Below are positions 43,799 to 52,246 of a stretch of DNA of 64,000 nucleotides, one piece after another (the first letter of the stretch is position 1; every line of letters starts with the position of its first letter). A model generated the notes under the pieces. The model was not told the origin of the DNA. It ran no database searches and saw only the letters and a program-made list of their open reading frames with translations. The position numbers and the translations under genes are program-made. The DNA is from Tagaea sp965279565 (GTDB lineage Bacteria > Pseudomonadota > Alphaproteobacteria > CACIAM-22H2), in assembly GCA_965279565.1 (NCBI GenBank), contig OZ257249.1:2170001-2234000 (forward strand). Direction: 5' to 3'.

Positions 43799-44998
43799 GT
43801 GCCGGGTCCGCTCGCCGGCCTGCGCGTGGTCGAGCTCGCGCACATCATGGCCGGCCCCGTCGCCGGCCTGATGCTGGCCGACATGGGGGCGGATGTCGTC
43901 AAGGTCGAGAAGCTGCCCGGCGGCGACGACACGCGGCGCATGGCGCCGCCGCGCATCGGCACCGAGAGTGCGGCCTATCTGATGATGAACCGCAACAAGC
44001 GGGGCATCGCGCTCGACCTCAAGCAGGATTCGGGCAAGGCGGTGCTGCGCAAGCTGCTCGGCGGCGCCGACGTGCTGATCGAGAACTACCGGCTCGGCAC
44101 GCTCGACCGGCTCGGCTTCGGCTGGGCGGCCGTGCATGCGCTCAATCCGCGGCTCGTCTACTGCTCGCTGTCGGGCTTCGGGCGCACGGGGCCCTATGCC
44201 GCGCGCGGCGGGTTCGACCTGGTGGCGCAGGGCATGTCGGGCCTGATGAGTATTACGGGCGAGGGGCCGGGGCGCGCGCCCGTCAAGGTCGGCGCACCGG
44301 TCAGCGACATCACGGCCGGCATCCTCGCGGCGATGGGCATCCTCGCCGCGTTGCAGGCGCGCGCCACGACCGGCGAAGGCCAGCTCGTCGATACCTCGCT
44401 GTTCGAGGCGGGAATCGTGCAGACCTTCTGGCAGTCGGCGATCGCACTCGCGACCGGTGCTTCGCCGGGCCCGCTGGGTTCCGCCCACCCGCTCAACGCG
44501 CCCTACCAGGCCTTCGCCACGTCGGACGGCTGGATCAACGTGGGGGCGGCCAACCAGGCGGCATGGCTGAAGCTCGTCGCCTGCCTCGACGCACCCGGTC
44601 TCGCCGCCGATCCGCGCTATGCGAGCAACGCCGCGCGCATGGAAAATCTCGCCGCCCTCGTCGCCGATCTCGAACCGCTGTTCGCCACGCGCACGACGAA
44701 GCACTGGCTCGAGATCTTCGAGGCGGCCGGCATGCCCGCGGGCCCGGTGCTGTCGATCGACGAGATGCTCGTCGATCCGCAGACCTGTGCACGCGGCATG
44801 GTCGTCGAGACCGATCATCCGGAACTGGGCCGCGTCGCCACGCTCGGACCGCCGGTCAAGTTCTCCGCCACGCCGGCGTCGGTGACGCGGCACGCCCCGC
44901 TGCTGGGGGAGCACACGTCCGAAGTGCTGGGCGAGCTGGGATATTCGCCGGCGGAGATCGAGGCGCTGGCGGCGTCTGGGGCTGTTGACGGTTGTTGA
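43799..44998 (+). CDS. CaiB/BaiF (class III) CoA-transferase
   Basis: This 399-aa enzyme transfers CoA between an acyl-CoA and a free acid. The N-terminal domain has GLRVVELAHIMAGPVAGLML and NRNKRGIALDLKQDSG; the catalytic Asp is in GFDLVAQGMSGL after CSLSGFGRTGPYA. It begins with GTG at 43799, three bases after the hydratase stop. The end LGYSPAEIEALAASGAV is typical, followed by three residues (DGC) read from a 10-bp tandem repeat. Its last 184 bases overlap a convergent gene on the other strand. Confidence 0.9.
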   Translation: MPGPLAGLRVVELAHIMAGPVAGLMLADMGADVVKVEKLPGGDDTRRMAPPRIGTESAAYLMMNRNKRGIALDLKQDSGKAVLRKLLGGADVLIENYRLGTLDRLGFGWAAVHALNPRLVYCSLSGFGRTGPYAARGGFDLVAQGMSGLMSITGEGPGRAPVKVGAPVSDITAGILAAMGILAALQARATTGEGQLVDTSLFEAGIVQTFWQSAIALATGASPGPLGSAHPLNAPYQAFATSDGWINVGAANQAAWLKLVACLDAPGLAADPRYASNAARMENLAALVADLEPLFATRTTKHWLEIFEAAGMPAGPVLSIDEMLVDPQTCARGMVVETDHPELGRVATLGPPVKFSATPASVTRHAPLLGEHTSEVLGELGYSPAEIEALAASGAVDGC

Positions 44999-45477
44999 CG
45001 GCTGTTGACCGTCAACAGGTCATGTCCCTGATTTTCCCCGCTTTCGTCTGTTGACGTTGACGGCGGAATCTCCGGTCGCGCAATTTCTACGGCATCGTCC
45101 AGGACGAGTTCGGCATCCGGATCGGAGTCGTTCTCCGACCGCACTTCGGGATAGGTGATGCCCGCCAGCCCGAGCCGGTCGGCTAGCCAGAGCGTGACGC
45201 GGATGTTTCCTTCCAGCACCTGATTCTTGATGGTCTCGGCGACTTCACCGCGCAGGCCGTCGATCGCGCTGCCCGCTTCGACGACGGCGCGCTTGCGGGT
45301 CGCCGCGAGGCGTTTGCGGAACACGTCGGAATCCTTCATCACGCGCCAGACATTCTGGCGGGTCGTGCCGATCTGGTGGGCGACCTGCGCCGTCGTGCAG
45401 CCCGCAGCCAGCATTTCCGCCGCAAGCTTCCAGTTGAGCGGGCGACGGGTCTGGACTTGATAGGAATATTGTGTCAT
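44815..45477 (-). CDS. HTH protein, terminase small-subunit/phBC6A51-like, with antisense tail
   Basis: This 220-aa protein has a convincing N-terminal helix-turn-helix (residues 15-48: LAAEMLAAGCTTAQVAHQIG, then TTRQNVWRVM), followed by a charged helix FRKRLAATRKRAVVEAG. The layout resembles the DNA-binding domain of phage terminase small subunits and phBC6A51-type proteins. Residues about 140-220 are Ser/Pro-rich and residues 160-220 are read antisense to the CoA-transferase gene; the tail begins at a 10-bp tandem repeat, so the original stop may have been lost by a frameshift. ATG 45477 has AAAGGAG upstream. Three related AT-rich repeats surround the start and could be its own operator. 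No phage genes are nearby. Confidence 0.6.
   Translation of the reverse strand: MTQYSYQVQTRRPLNWKLAAEMLAAGCTTAQVAHQIGTTRQNVWRVMKDSDVFRKRLAATRKRAVVEAGSAIDGLRGEVAETIKNQVLEGNIRVTLWLADRLGLAGITYPEVRSENDSDPDAELVLDDAVEIARPEIPPSTSTDESGENQGHDLLTVNSRQQPSTAPDAASASISAGEYPSSPSTSDVCSPSSGACRVTDAGVAENLTGGPSVATRPSSG
44982..45018. repeat. Tandem 10-bp repeat ending in a palindrome
   Basis: (C/T)TGTTGACGG is repeated at 44982 and 44992, and a third partial copy at 45002 is followed by its mirror image, giving CTGTTGAC-C-GTCAACAG (45002-45018), a palindrome with 8-bp arms. Two more TTGAC copies lie at 45051 and 45057. The unit is 10 bp, not a multiple of three, and sits at the 3' ends of two convergent genes. 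Confidence 0.8.
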
Positions 45478-45542
45478 CGTGTCGGCTCCTTTCGAGAATA
45501 TTTCCTGTATTCCATGCATTACATGAACAGATAATATTCCTA
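45461..45542. promoter_or_regulatory. AATATTCC repeats around the HTH gene start
   Basis: TAGGAATATT (45461-45470) and AATATTCCTA (45533-45542) are a perfect 10-bp inverted pair, with a third close copy, AATATTTCCT, at 45497-45506. They flank and cover the start of the HTH gene and its ribosome site within an AT-rich stretch. This pattern fits autoregulation by a dimeric DNA-binding protein. Confidence 0.5.
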
Positions 45543-45643
45543 TTAAAAGAGCGAGTCAAGCCCCACGCGAAGACGTGGATGCCCGGGACTTCGCCCGGGC
45601 ATGACGGAAAGGACAGGGGCCATCACAGCACCCGGATCGCCCG

Positions 45644-46885
45644 TCAGGGGATAAACCGGCGCGGACTGAACGGTTCGGGATTGACGGGCGGTGTCTCGCC
45701 GCAGATCAGCGCGGCGACGATCTCGCCGGTGATCGGACCGGTCGTGAAACCGATATGCTGGTTGCCGAAGGCGAGCCAGAGCCCGGGGTTGCGCGGCGCC
45801 TCGCCGATCATCGGCAATGAATCGGGCAGGGTCGGCCGTGCGCCCCGCCAGGTCTCGCCCACGACCTCGCCGAGCGGGAAGGCTTCGCGCGCCGCGCGCG
45901 TCACGCCGTCGATCTGCCGATGCGCGTCGGGCGCGTCGCGCAGCGACAGGTCGACGCCGCTGGTGACGCGGATGCCCTGCGCCATCGACGCCATGAAATA
46001 GGCGGCATCGACATCGTAGATCGGCCGCGACAGGCCCACGCCCGCCTCGGGCTTCATGTGCCGGTGATAGCCGCGCTCGACATCGAGTTTCGGGTCGAGC
46101 CCGAGCGGCTTCAGCAGGTCGCCGCTCCACGGGCCCAGTGCGACCACCGCGATGTCGGCAATGAAATCGCCCTTGTCGGTCGCGACACGCCAGCCGCCGG
46201 CGTCGCGCACGATCGCCTTCGCGTCGGCCCGCTCGATCCGCCCGCCGAGCCTGGCGAAGAGACGGGCATAGGCGGCGACGACGTCGCCGGGCGAATCGAC
46301 CGACGCGTTCGCGGGAACCAGCAGGCCGGCCGGAAATATCGGTTTCAGGTATGGCTCGATCTCCGAGATGCCCTGGCGGTCGAGAACACGCGACGCGATG
46401 CCGTGGGCGTTCAGGAAATCGTGCTCGGCCTGTGCCGCGGCCGGACCGTCGTCCGAACGCCAGAGCTTGAGCGTGCCGGTCTCGCGCAGGAGGCCCGGGA
46501 TGCCGGCCTCTTCCATCAGCGCCCTGTGGCGCTCGACGGTGCTGGCCGTGATCGAGTCCAGTGCCGCGGCGCGCGCGGCCACCTGCGACGGGCGGGCTTC
46601 CCAGAGAAAGCGAATCAGCCAGCCCGGCCGCGTCAGGATCCGCCTCCAGCCGAGATTCACGGCCGGATGGCGATTGCCCAGATAGCCCGCAAGCTTGCCG
46701 AACAGCGACGGGCCGTTGATCGACGTGATCGAGGAGCGCGAGAGCACGCCGGCATTGCCGTAGGAGGTTTCGCGGCCCGGCTCCCTGCGGTCGACGAGGG
46801 TCACGGCGATGCCCCGCTTGCGCAAGGCGATCGCGCAGGACACGCCGACCACGCCGGCACCGAGGACGATGGCAGTCCGCGTCAT
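45644..46885 (-). CDS. FAD-dependent D-amino-acid dehydrogenase, DadA-type
   Basis: This 413-aa flavoprotein oxidises D-amino acids (or a related amine) to oxo-acids, feeding electrons to the respiratory chain. The FAD fingerprint VLGAGVVGVSCAIALRKRG opens the protein, followed by VDRREPGRETSYGNAGVL, which is a DadA-type signature; the C-terminus has RPTLPDSLPMIGEAPRNPG and LAFGNQHIGFTTGP. Its ATG overlaps the stop of a sensor kinase (ATGA), so the two are made together. The length is normal. DadA versus a glycine-oxidase-like relative is not fully resolved, but the motif favours DadA. Confidence 0.9.
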   Translation of the reverse strand: MTRTAIVLGAGVVGVSCAIALRKRGIAVTLVDRREPGRETSYGNAGVLSRSSITSINGPSLFGKLAGYLGNRHPAVNLGWRRILTRPGWLIRFLWEARPSQVAARAAALDSITASTVERHRALMEEAGIPGLLRETGTLKLWRSDDGPAAAQAEHDFLNAHGIASRVLDRQGISEIEPYLKPIFPAGLLVPANASVDSPGDVVAAYARLFARLGGRIERADAKAIVRDAGGWRVATDKGDFIADIAVVALGPWSGDLLKPLGLDPKLDVERGYHRHMKPEAGVGLSRPIYDVDAAYFMASMAQGIRVTSGVDLSLRDAPDAHRQIDGVTRAAREAFPLGEVVGETWRGARPTLPDSLPMIGEAPRNPGLWLAFGNQHIGFTTGPITGEIVAALICGETPPVNPEPFSPRRFIP

Positions 46886-48249
46886 GCGAGTGGCGACTTC
46901 ACCCGGCTTGCCGGGAAATGCAGATGGACCGTGGTGCCCTTGCCGGGGGCGGTCGCGATCTCGACGTTCCCGCCATGCGCTTCGACCAGGCCCTTGACGA
47001 TCGGCAGGCCGAGGCCGCTGCCCTCGACGCCGCCCATGCCGTCGCCGCGCGCGAAGGGTTCGAACAGCGCGTCGGGATCGGCGGCGGCGATGCCCGGCCC
47101 GTCGTCGGCGATGGAAATGTGCGCCCCTTCCGCGTCGGTCCACAGCCGCAGCTCGACATGGCCGTCGTCGCGCCCGAACTTGGCCGCGTTGCCCAGCACG
47201 TTGAGCAGGATCTGGCGCAGGTGGCGCGGATCGGCCGACAGGCGCACGGGGGCGGGCGTGTGCAGCGCCACGCGGATGCGCCTTGCGTCGAACGACGCGC
47301 GCAGCATCGCCAGCGCCTCGTCGACCGTCTCGGCCACGTCGATGTCGCGCGGCTCGATGGTGACCTTGCCCGCTTCGATGCGCGCGAGATCGAGCAGCTC
47401 GTCGCTCAGATCCACCACGTGGCCGGCCGCCGTCAGGATGTGCCCGGCCTGCACGCGCGTCGTGGGATCGGTCGTGGTCTCGCGGATCAGCTCGGCGAAA
47501 CCGGTGACGGCCCCCAGGGGCGTGCGCACCTCGTGCGCGAGGCGGCGCAGGAATTCCGATTTCGCCTCGCTCGCGTGCTGCTGCTCGGCGAGCGAGGCCG
47601 CGAGGCGGGCCTGCGCGCGCTCGCCCGTCATCGCCAGCAGCGAGACGATCCACAGCGGGGCGAACGTCGCCTGCAGCACGAGGAAGACGATCTGCAGCGT
47701 GTCGGGCTTCATGAAATCGTCGCCCGGCGGGAACAGGAACGAGAAGATGCCGCGCGCGAGGAAGATCGTGGCCTGCGTGCCCAGCAGCCCGGCCGCGAAC
47801 ACGCGCGAAGGCAGCGAGCGGTCGGACGCGAGCTCGCCGACGACCGTGAAGCACAGCGCCGACGTGAAGAGCGAGACGAACACGATGCGCGTGGGCAGGC
47901 CCGCACCCGCCAGATACATGATTCCGAACAGCGTCGCGAACGCGCCGAGCAGGGCGCCGGCCAGACGCAGCGGCAGGGGCCGTGCGTCGAACACGCGCAG
48001 GCCCAGCCAGATCGTCAGGTAGGCCGCCGCGACGAAGGTGTTGGCGAGCCAGATCGAGATCCAGTCGGGAATGATGCCGCGCCCGAGGAACATCACGATG
48101 CCGCTGACGCCGAGGAATGCGCCGACGGTCCACACGCGCAGTGCGCGTTCGCTGCGCCGGCGCAGCGCCGTCAGCGCGAGCTGGACGGCAAGTCCCGCCG
48201 TGACGACGAGCAGGACGAGGATGATCGAACGCGGATCGAGGGTCGGCAT
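46882..48249 (-). CDS. Membrane sensor histidine kinase without partner regulator
   Basis: This 455-aa protein has about seven membrane helices in residues 1-210 (LVVTAGLAVQLALTALRR, then SIWLANTFVAAAYLTIWLGL) and a cytoplasmic kinase core. The phospho-acceptor His is in FLRRLAHEVRTPLGAVTGFAEL, the N-box is ILLNVLGNAAKFGRD, G1 ADDGPGI and G2 GSGLGLPIVKGL. No response regulator is adjacent; instead its stop overlaps the D-amino-acid dehydrogenase gene. A membrane-embedded sensor suggests it reads a hydrophobic signal or membrane state. The ATG at 48249 gives the first helix directly. Confidence 0.9.
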   Translation of the reverse strand: MPTLDPRSIILVLLVVTAGLAVQLALTALRRRSERALRVWTVGAFLGVSGIVMFLGRGIIPDWISIWLANTFVAAAYLTIWLGLRVFDARPLPLRLAGALLGAFATLFGIMYLAGAGLPTRIVFVSLFTSALCFTVVGELASDRSLPSRVFAAGLLGTQATIFLARGIFSFLFPPGDDFMKPDTLQIVFLVLQATFAPLWIVSLLAMTGERAQARLAASLAEQQHASEAKSEFLRRLAHEVRTPLGAVTGFAELIRETTTDPTTRVQAGHILTAAGHVVDLSDELLDLARIEAGKVTIEPRDIDVAETVDEALAMLRASFDARRIRVALHTPAPVRLSADPRHLRQILLNVLGNAAKFGRDDGHVELRLWTDAEGAHISIADDGPGIAAADPDALFEPFARGDGMGGVEGSGLGLPIVKGLVEAHGGNVEIATAPGKGTTVHLHFPASRVKSPLA

Positions 48250-48378
48250 GAGGCGCCAGCCTAGCGCGAAGAAAAACTAAGCGCACGCGCCAAACAAACT
48301 CATTTGCCGGCGGCAGCACCCCGCCTGTATCCGTCGCAGAACGCAAACCGCCATCCAACCCGAACGGGAGTCGACGAC

Positions 48379-49935
48379 ATGGAATCCACTGCGGCAGCAA
48401 TCCCGGCGCAAGCGCCGGCAGCCCCCGCCCGCCGGCTGGGCGAGGACTGGACCGCCGTCCTCGTCGGCCTCGCCGTGCTGGGCTTCGTCCTTGCGGCCTT
48501 CGTCTGGAAATTCGCCGATCCGGGCAGGGTCGTCACGTCGTTCCGCTGGACGACCGACGCGCAGATCGCGGCATCCGGCCCGGGCTGGAACGCGAGCCTC
48601 GATGCGGTCGTGGCACAGGCGCGTGCGGCCGGCGACGCGCGGGCCGAGGGGCTCGCACGCGGCGTGCAGGCGGCCATCGCCGCCGGCGACCGCAAGGAAC
48701 TGGCGGCATCGGCCACGCGGCTCGCCGCCCTCGGCAGCCGCACGATCGCGGGTGCGCTGGGCTCGGAGATCCGCGGCCATGCGCAGGCCGACGGGCCGGC
48801 GCGCGTCTTCGCGTCGGCCAATCTCGAACGCGTGGCGTGGGTGGGGGCGGGGCTGCTCGTCTTCGCGGGTGCCGGCATCGCGTTGATGGGCGGGCGCGTG
48901 GCACCCTTCGCGCTCGGCTTTCCGGTGGTCTTTGCACTCGCGTGGGGGGCGCGCGTGCTGGCGGGCAACGGCTTCTTCGTCGACTGGGGCATCGAATACG
49001 TCGTGCTGTCGCTGCTGCTCGGGCTTGCGATCAGCAACACCGTCGGCCTGCCGGACTGGCTGCGCCCCGCCGTGCAGACCGAATTCTTCGTCAAGACGGG
49101 GCTGGTGATCCTGGGTGCGGGCCTGCTGTTCGGCGAGATCCTGCAGGCGGGGGCACTCGGCATCGCGCAGGCGCTGCTCGTCGTGTTCGTCGTGTGGTTC
49201 GCGTGCCTGTGGCTGTGCCGCAAGCTGGGCGTGGACGACGAATTCGCCGCGATGCTCTCCACCGCCGTGTCGATCTGCGGCGTGTCGGCGGCGATCGCCG
49301 CGTGCGGCGCCATCCAGGGCGACAAGAAGAAGCTTTCCTACGTCACGTCGCTCGTCCTCGTCGTCGCGGTCCCCATGATCGTCGTCATGCCGTGGATCGC
49401 CAAATCCACCGGCATGGACCAGATCGTCGCGGGGGCGTGGCTCGGCGGCACGCTCGACACCAGCGCTTCGGTCGTGGCGGCGGGTGCGCTGATCGGCGAG
49501 GCGGCGATGAAGACCGGCGTGATCGTCAAGTTCTCGCAGAACGCGCTGATCGGCGTCGCGGCGTTTGCACTTGCGATCTGGTGGGCGCTGAAGGACGGCA
49601 AGGCGACCGGCGAACGGCCGAGCGCACGCGTCATCTGGGAGCGCTTCCCGAAATTCGTGATCGGCTTCGTGGCCGTGTCGCTCGTCTTCTCGTTCCTGCT
49701 CGATGCCGGCCCCGTCGCGGGCACCAAGGGGGCGCTGGCCGAACTGCGCGTGTGGTGGTTTGCGCTCGCCTTCGTGTGCATCGGGCTGGAGACGCGCTTC
49801 GTCGATCTCGTCTCGGAAGGCGGCGGCAGGCCCGCACTCGCCTTCATCGGCGCGCAGGGGCTCAACGTCGTCTGGACGCTGCTGATCGCCTTCCTGCTGT
49901 TCGGCGGCGTGTTCTTCGCGCCGCCGTCGTTCTAG
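48379..49935 (+). CDS. YeiH-family putative sulfate exporter with N-terminal extension
   Basis: This 518-aa inner-membrane protein carries the YeiH fold in its last ~350 residues: GIEYVVLSLLLGLAISNTVG, FVKTGLVILGAGLLFGEIL, CGVSAAIAACGAIQGDKKK, and WLGGTLDTSASVVAAGALIG, with about ten helices. YeiH relatives of about 350 aa lack its first 170 residues, which include a membrane helix (AVLVGLAVLGFVLAAFVWKF) and a helical segment of about 95 residues, probably periplasmic. ATG 48379 has GGGAG about 10 bases upstream; an in-frame upstream ATG at 48304 is less likely. The stop shares CTAG with the convergent M24 gene. Sulfate export is the family label; the substrate is not proven. Confidence 0.88.
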   Translation: MESTAAAIPAQAPAAPARRLGEDWTAVLVGLAVLGFVLAAFVWKFADPGRVVTSFRWTTDAQIAASGPGWNASLDAVVAQARAAGDARAEGLARGVQAAIAAGDRKELAASATRLAALGSRTIAGALGSEIRGHAQADGPARVFASANLERVAWVGAGLLVFAGAGIALMGGRVAPFALGFPVVFALAWGARVLAGNGFFVDWGIEYVVLSLLLGLAISNTVGLPDWLRPAVQTEFFVKTGLVILGAGLLFGEILQAGALGIAQALLVVFVVWFACLWLCRKLGVDDEFAAMLSTAVSICGVSAAIAACGAIQGDKKKLSYVTSLVLVVAVPMIVVMPWIAKSTGMDQIVAGAWLGGTLDTSASVVAAGALIGEAAMKTGVIVKFSQNALIGVAAFALAIWWALKDGKATGERPSARVIWERFPKFVIGFVAVSLVFSFLLDAGPVAGTKGALAELRVWWFALAFVCIGLETRFVDLVSEGGGRPALAFIGAQGLNVVWTLLIAFLLFGGVFFAPPSF

Positions 49936-51083
49936 CGCGCGACGAGGTCGAGCGGGCGGGCGGAGAGGGGCTCGTTGCCCCTTTCCGTCACCAGCACGCT
50001 CGCACCCGGGCACATGGCCGTCCCCGATTCGGAATCCATCAGGATCATGTGCAGGAAGAACACCATGCCGGGCTCGGCGAGGACCGGATTGCCGGCATAG
50101 AACATCGGCCAGTCCATCCAGTTCGGCGCGAAGGTGGTGCCCAGCGAATAGCCGCAGGCATTGAGCCGGTGGGGCCCCATGCCGGCGGCATCGCAGGTGC
50201 GGGCATAGGCGTCGAACACGTGGCCGACCGGCTCGCCGGGCTTGAGTGCCGCCCGGCACGCGTCGAGCGCATCGAGGCAGACGCCATGCATGCGCCGGTG
50301 CAGGTCGCTGACCTTCCCGACCGGAATCGTGCGCATCAGGCAGGCATGGTAGTGGCGATGCACGCCGGCGAATTCCAGCGTGATCTGGTCTTCCGCCGCC
50401 AGATGCTTGCGGCCGCTGAAATAGCGGCACAGAAGTGCATCGCGCCCCGAGCCGATGATGAATTCGTTGGCCGGATCGTCGCCGCCGCCACGATAGATGG
50501 CGCCATGCATCGCGGCGAGGATGTCGCCCTCGAACGCACCGGGCGCGATCGTCGCGTGTGCCGCATCCAATGCAAGATCGGCAAGCTCGCCCGCTCGGCG
50601 GACATGCGCGATCTCGGCCGCACTCTTGACCACGCGCAGCCGCGTGACCAGATCGGACGCGTCGACCAGCCGCGCGAAGCCGTCCATCGCCGCTTCGAGC
50701 CTGCGCCCGTTGGCGTGGGTGAGGCCGTAGGCGTCGTACTCCGCGCCCAGCTTCTTTCCCGCAAGGCCGAAGCCGGCGAGGATCGCCCGCAGCTCGCGCG
50801 CGGGATCGGCCCCGTCGCGGTCGACCCAGACGCGGATGTCGTCGAGCGTGGAGGTGTGGCGCGCCTGGCGCAGGTCGGGGGCGCGCGTCAGCAGCATCGT
50901 GCGCCCGTCGGCCCCCAGATAGAGGCACTGGAAGAACACGTAGCCGAACGTGTCGTAGCCGGTCAGGTAGTACATGCTTTCCTGCCGGAACATCAGCAGC
51001 CCGTCGAGCCCGCGCGCCTGCAGGGATGCGACGGCGCGCGTGCGGCGGGCGGCGAACTCTTCGGGGGCGAAATGCAGGGCCAT
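49932..51083 (-). CDS. M24-fold hydrolase, Xaa-Pro peptidase/ectoine hydrolase-like, metal ligands not conserved
   Basis: This 383-aa protein has the N-terminal creatinase/prolidase domain (RQESMYYLTGYDTFGYVFF) and a pita-bread C-terminal domain. Typical M24 peptidases have two Asp, one His and two Glu metal ligands. Here the Asp region reads TLEFAGVHRHYHACLMRT, the His region LNACGYSLGTTFAPNW, and the Glu segments HMILMDSESGTAMCPG, so the ligands are replaced. That pattern resembles creatinase and the ectoine hydrolase DoeA group, which are metal-independent C-N hydrolases. ATG 51083 starts the family-typical N-terminus; an ATG at 51137 is rejected. The stop shares CTAG with the YeiH-type gene. 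Confidence 0.85.
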   Translation of the reverse strand: MALHFAPEEFAARRTRAVASLQARGLDGLLMFRQESMYYLTGYDTFGYVFFQCLYLGADGRTMLLTRAPDLRQARHTSTLDDIRVWVDRDGADPARELRAILAGFGLAGKKLGAEYDAYGLTHANGRRLEAAMDGFARLVDASDLVTRLRVVKSAAEIAHVRRAGELADLALDAAHATIAPGAFEGDILAAMHGAIYRGGGDDPANEFIIGSGRDALLCRYFSGRKHLAAEDQITLEFAGVHRHYHACLMRTIPVGKVSDLHRRMHGVCLDALDACRAALKPGEPVGHVFDAYARTCDAAGMGPHRLNACGYSLGTTFAPNWMDWPMFYAGNPVLAEPGMVFFLHMILMDSESGTAMCPGASVLVTERGNEPLSARPLDLVAR

Positions 51084-51145
51084 CGTGCTTTCTCCTGATA
51101 CGCGACTGTAGCCGGGTCGCCGGCTTCGCGCTATCAAGGCCGGGC

Positions 51146-52246
51146 ATGAAGATCGCCTTCGTCAACCCGAACCTCGCGCACGACTACGACGTCGACACGC
51201 CGTTCGAGGCCCCGCTGCCCGGCTCGGAATCGGCGCAGGTCTATCTCGCACTGGCCCTTGCCGCGCGCGGCCACGCGGTGGCGATGTATACCGGCACCAC
51301 GCGGCCGGGTCCGCGGCGCGGCATCTCGCAGGAACGCTGGACCGGCAGCCTGCCCGGCAGCTACGACGCGATCTTCCTGACCTCCGCCGCCGACCACGTG
51401 GCCCCCCTGCGCGCCGCGCACGGCGACACGCCGATCTGGGCCTGGCAGCACAACGTGTTCGTGCCCGGGACCGAGGAGGAGACGGCGCTGAAGGCGCTTT
51501 CCCATCCGCGCGACCGCATCGTGTGCGTCAGCGGCTGGCACAAGGCCAACTACGTCGCCTACGGCGTGGACCGCGACCGCATCGACGTCCTGCGCAACGC
51601 CATCGGCCCGCGCTTCGAAACACTCTACCGCCCGGGCGAGAGCGTGATGGCGCACAAGAAGTCGCGCGCGGCCTTCACGTCGGTGCCGTACAAGGGCCTC
51701 AAGCAGGCGCTCGCCTTCTTCAAGACGCTGCGCGCGAAGCGGCCCGAACTGGTGCTCGACGTGTTCTCGAGCTTCGATTTCTATCCGCCCAACAACCTGT
51801 TCCGCCACCAGACGAGCTGGATGCTGCTGGCGACCGAGGCGAAGACGTCGCCGGGCGTGATCTATCACGGCAACGTGCCGCAGGCGCGCCTGGCCGAGGC
51901 GCTGAAGACGGCCCTGCTGCTGTTCTATCCGAACGTCGCGTCGGAGACGTCGTCGATCGCGGTGATGGAGGCGATGGCGGCGGGCTGCGTGGTGATCACG
52001 ACGGCGCTTGGGGCGCTCCCCGAGACGGTCGGCGAGCACGGCATCCTCGCCCCCGTCGTGGGCAGCAACATCGACCCCGACGCCTATGTCAACGCCGCGT
52101 GCGCCATCGCCGAGGCGTTCGTCGCCAACAACCCGGCGCTGGACGCGCGCCTGCGCAAGCAGGTCGACTGGGTTACCGCGAACTATCGCTGGGATATCCG
52201 CGCCGCCGAGTGCGAGGCGCTGATCAAGGGCGACCCCTCACCCTAG
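51146..52246 (+). CDS. Glycosyltransferase family 4-like protein
   Basis: This 366-aa cytosolic or membrane-associated glycosyltransferase has a GT-B fold. The N-terminal half shows AFVNPNLAHDYDVDTPFEAP, then SESAQVYLALALAARGHAV; the C-terminal half has TSVPYKGLKQALAFF and the donor-binding end SETSSIAVMEAMAAGCVVIT followed by GALPETVG. No lipid, polysaccharide or flagellar glycosylation genes are adjacent. ATG 51146 has no strong ribosome site but fits the family start. The last residues (PSP) and the TAG stop are encoded by an intergenic repeat element, so the original C-terminus was probably replaced. Confidence 0.85.
   Translation: MKIAFVNPNLAHDYDVDTPFEAPLPGSESAQVYLALALAARGHAVAMYTGTTRPGPRRGISQERWTGSLPGSYDAIFLTSAADHVAPLRAAHGDTPIWAWQHNVFVPGTEEETALKALSHPRDRIVCVSGWHKANYVAYGVDRDRIDVLRNAIGPRFETLYRPGESVMAHKKSRAAFTSVPYKGLKQALAFFKTLRAKRPELVLDVFSSFDFYPPNNLFRHQTSWMLLATEAKTSPGVIYHGNVPQARLAEALKTALLLFYPNVASETSSIAVMEAMAAGCVVITTALGALPETVGEHGILAPVVGSNIDPDAYVNAACAIAEAFVANNPALDARLRKQVDWVTANYRWDIRAAECEALIKGDPSP

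Noticed and set aside
41831..44914. Over 1000 codons of open - strand frame upstream of pyrE
   Set aside because: It reads antisense through flagellin, hydratase and CoA-transferase; pyrE has a clear ATG at 41830 and family-normal length.
44815..44998. HTH protein tail as a normal C-terminus
   Set aside because: It is antisense to a conserved CoA-transferase and low-complexity; I keep the frame but treat the tail as a probable frameshift product.
48277..51165. 962-codon - strand frame spanning the YeiH-type and M24 genes
   Set aside because: It is open only because of high GC; real genes with domains occupy both strands here.
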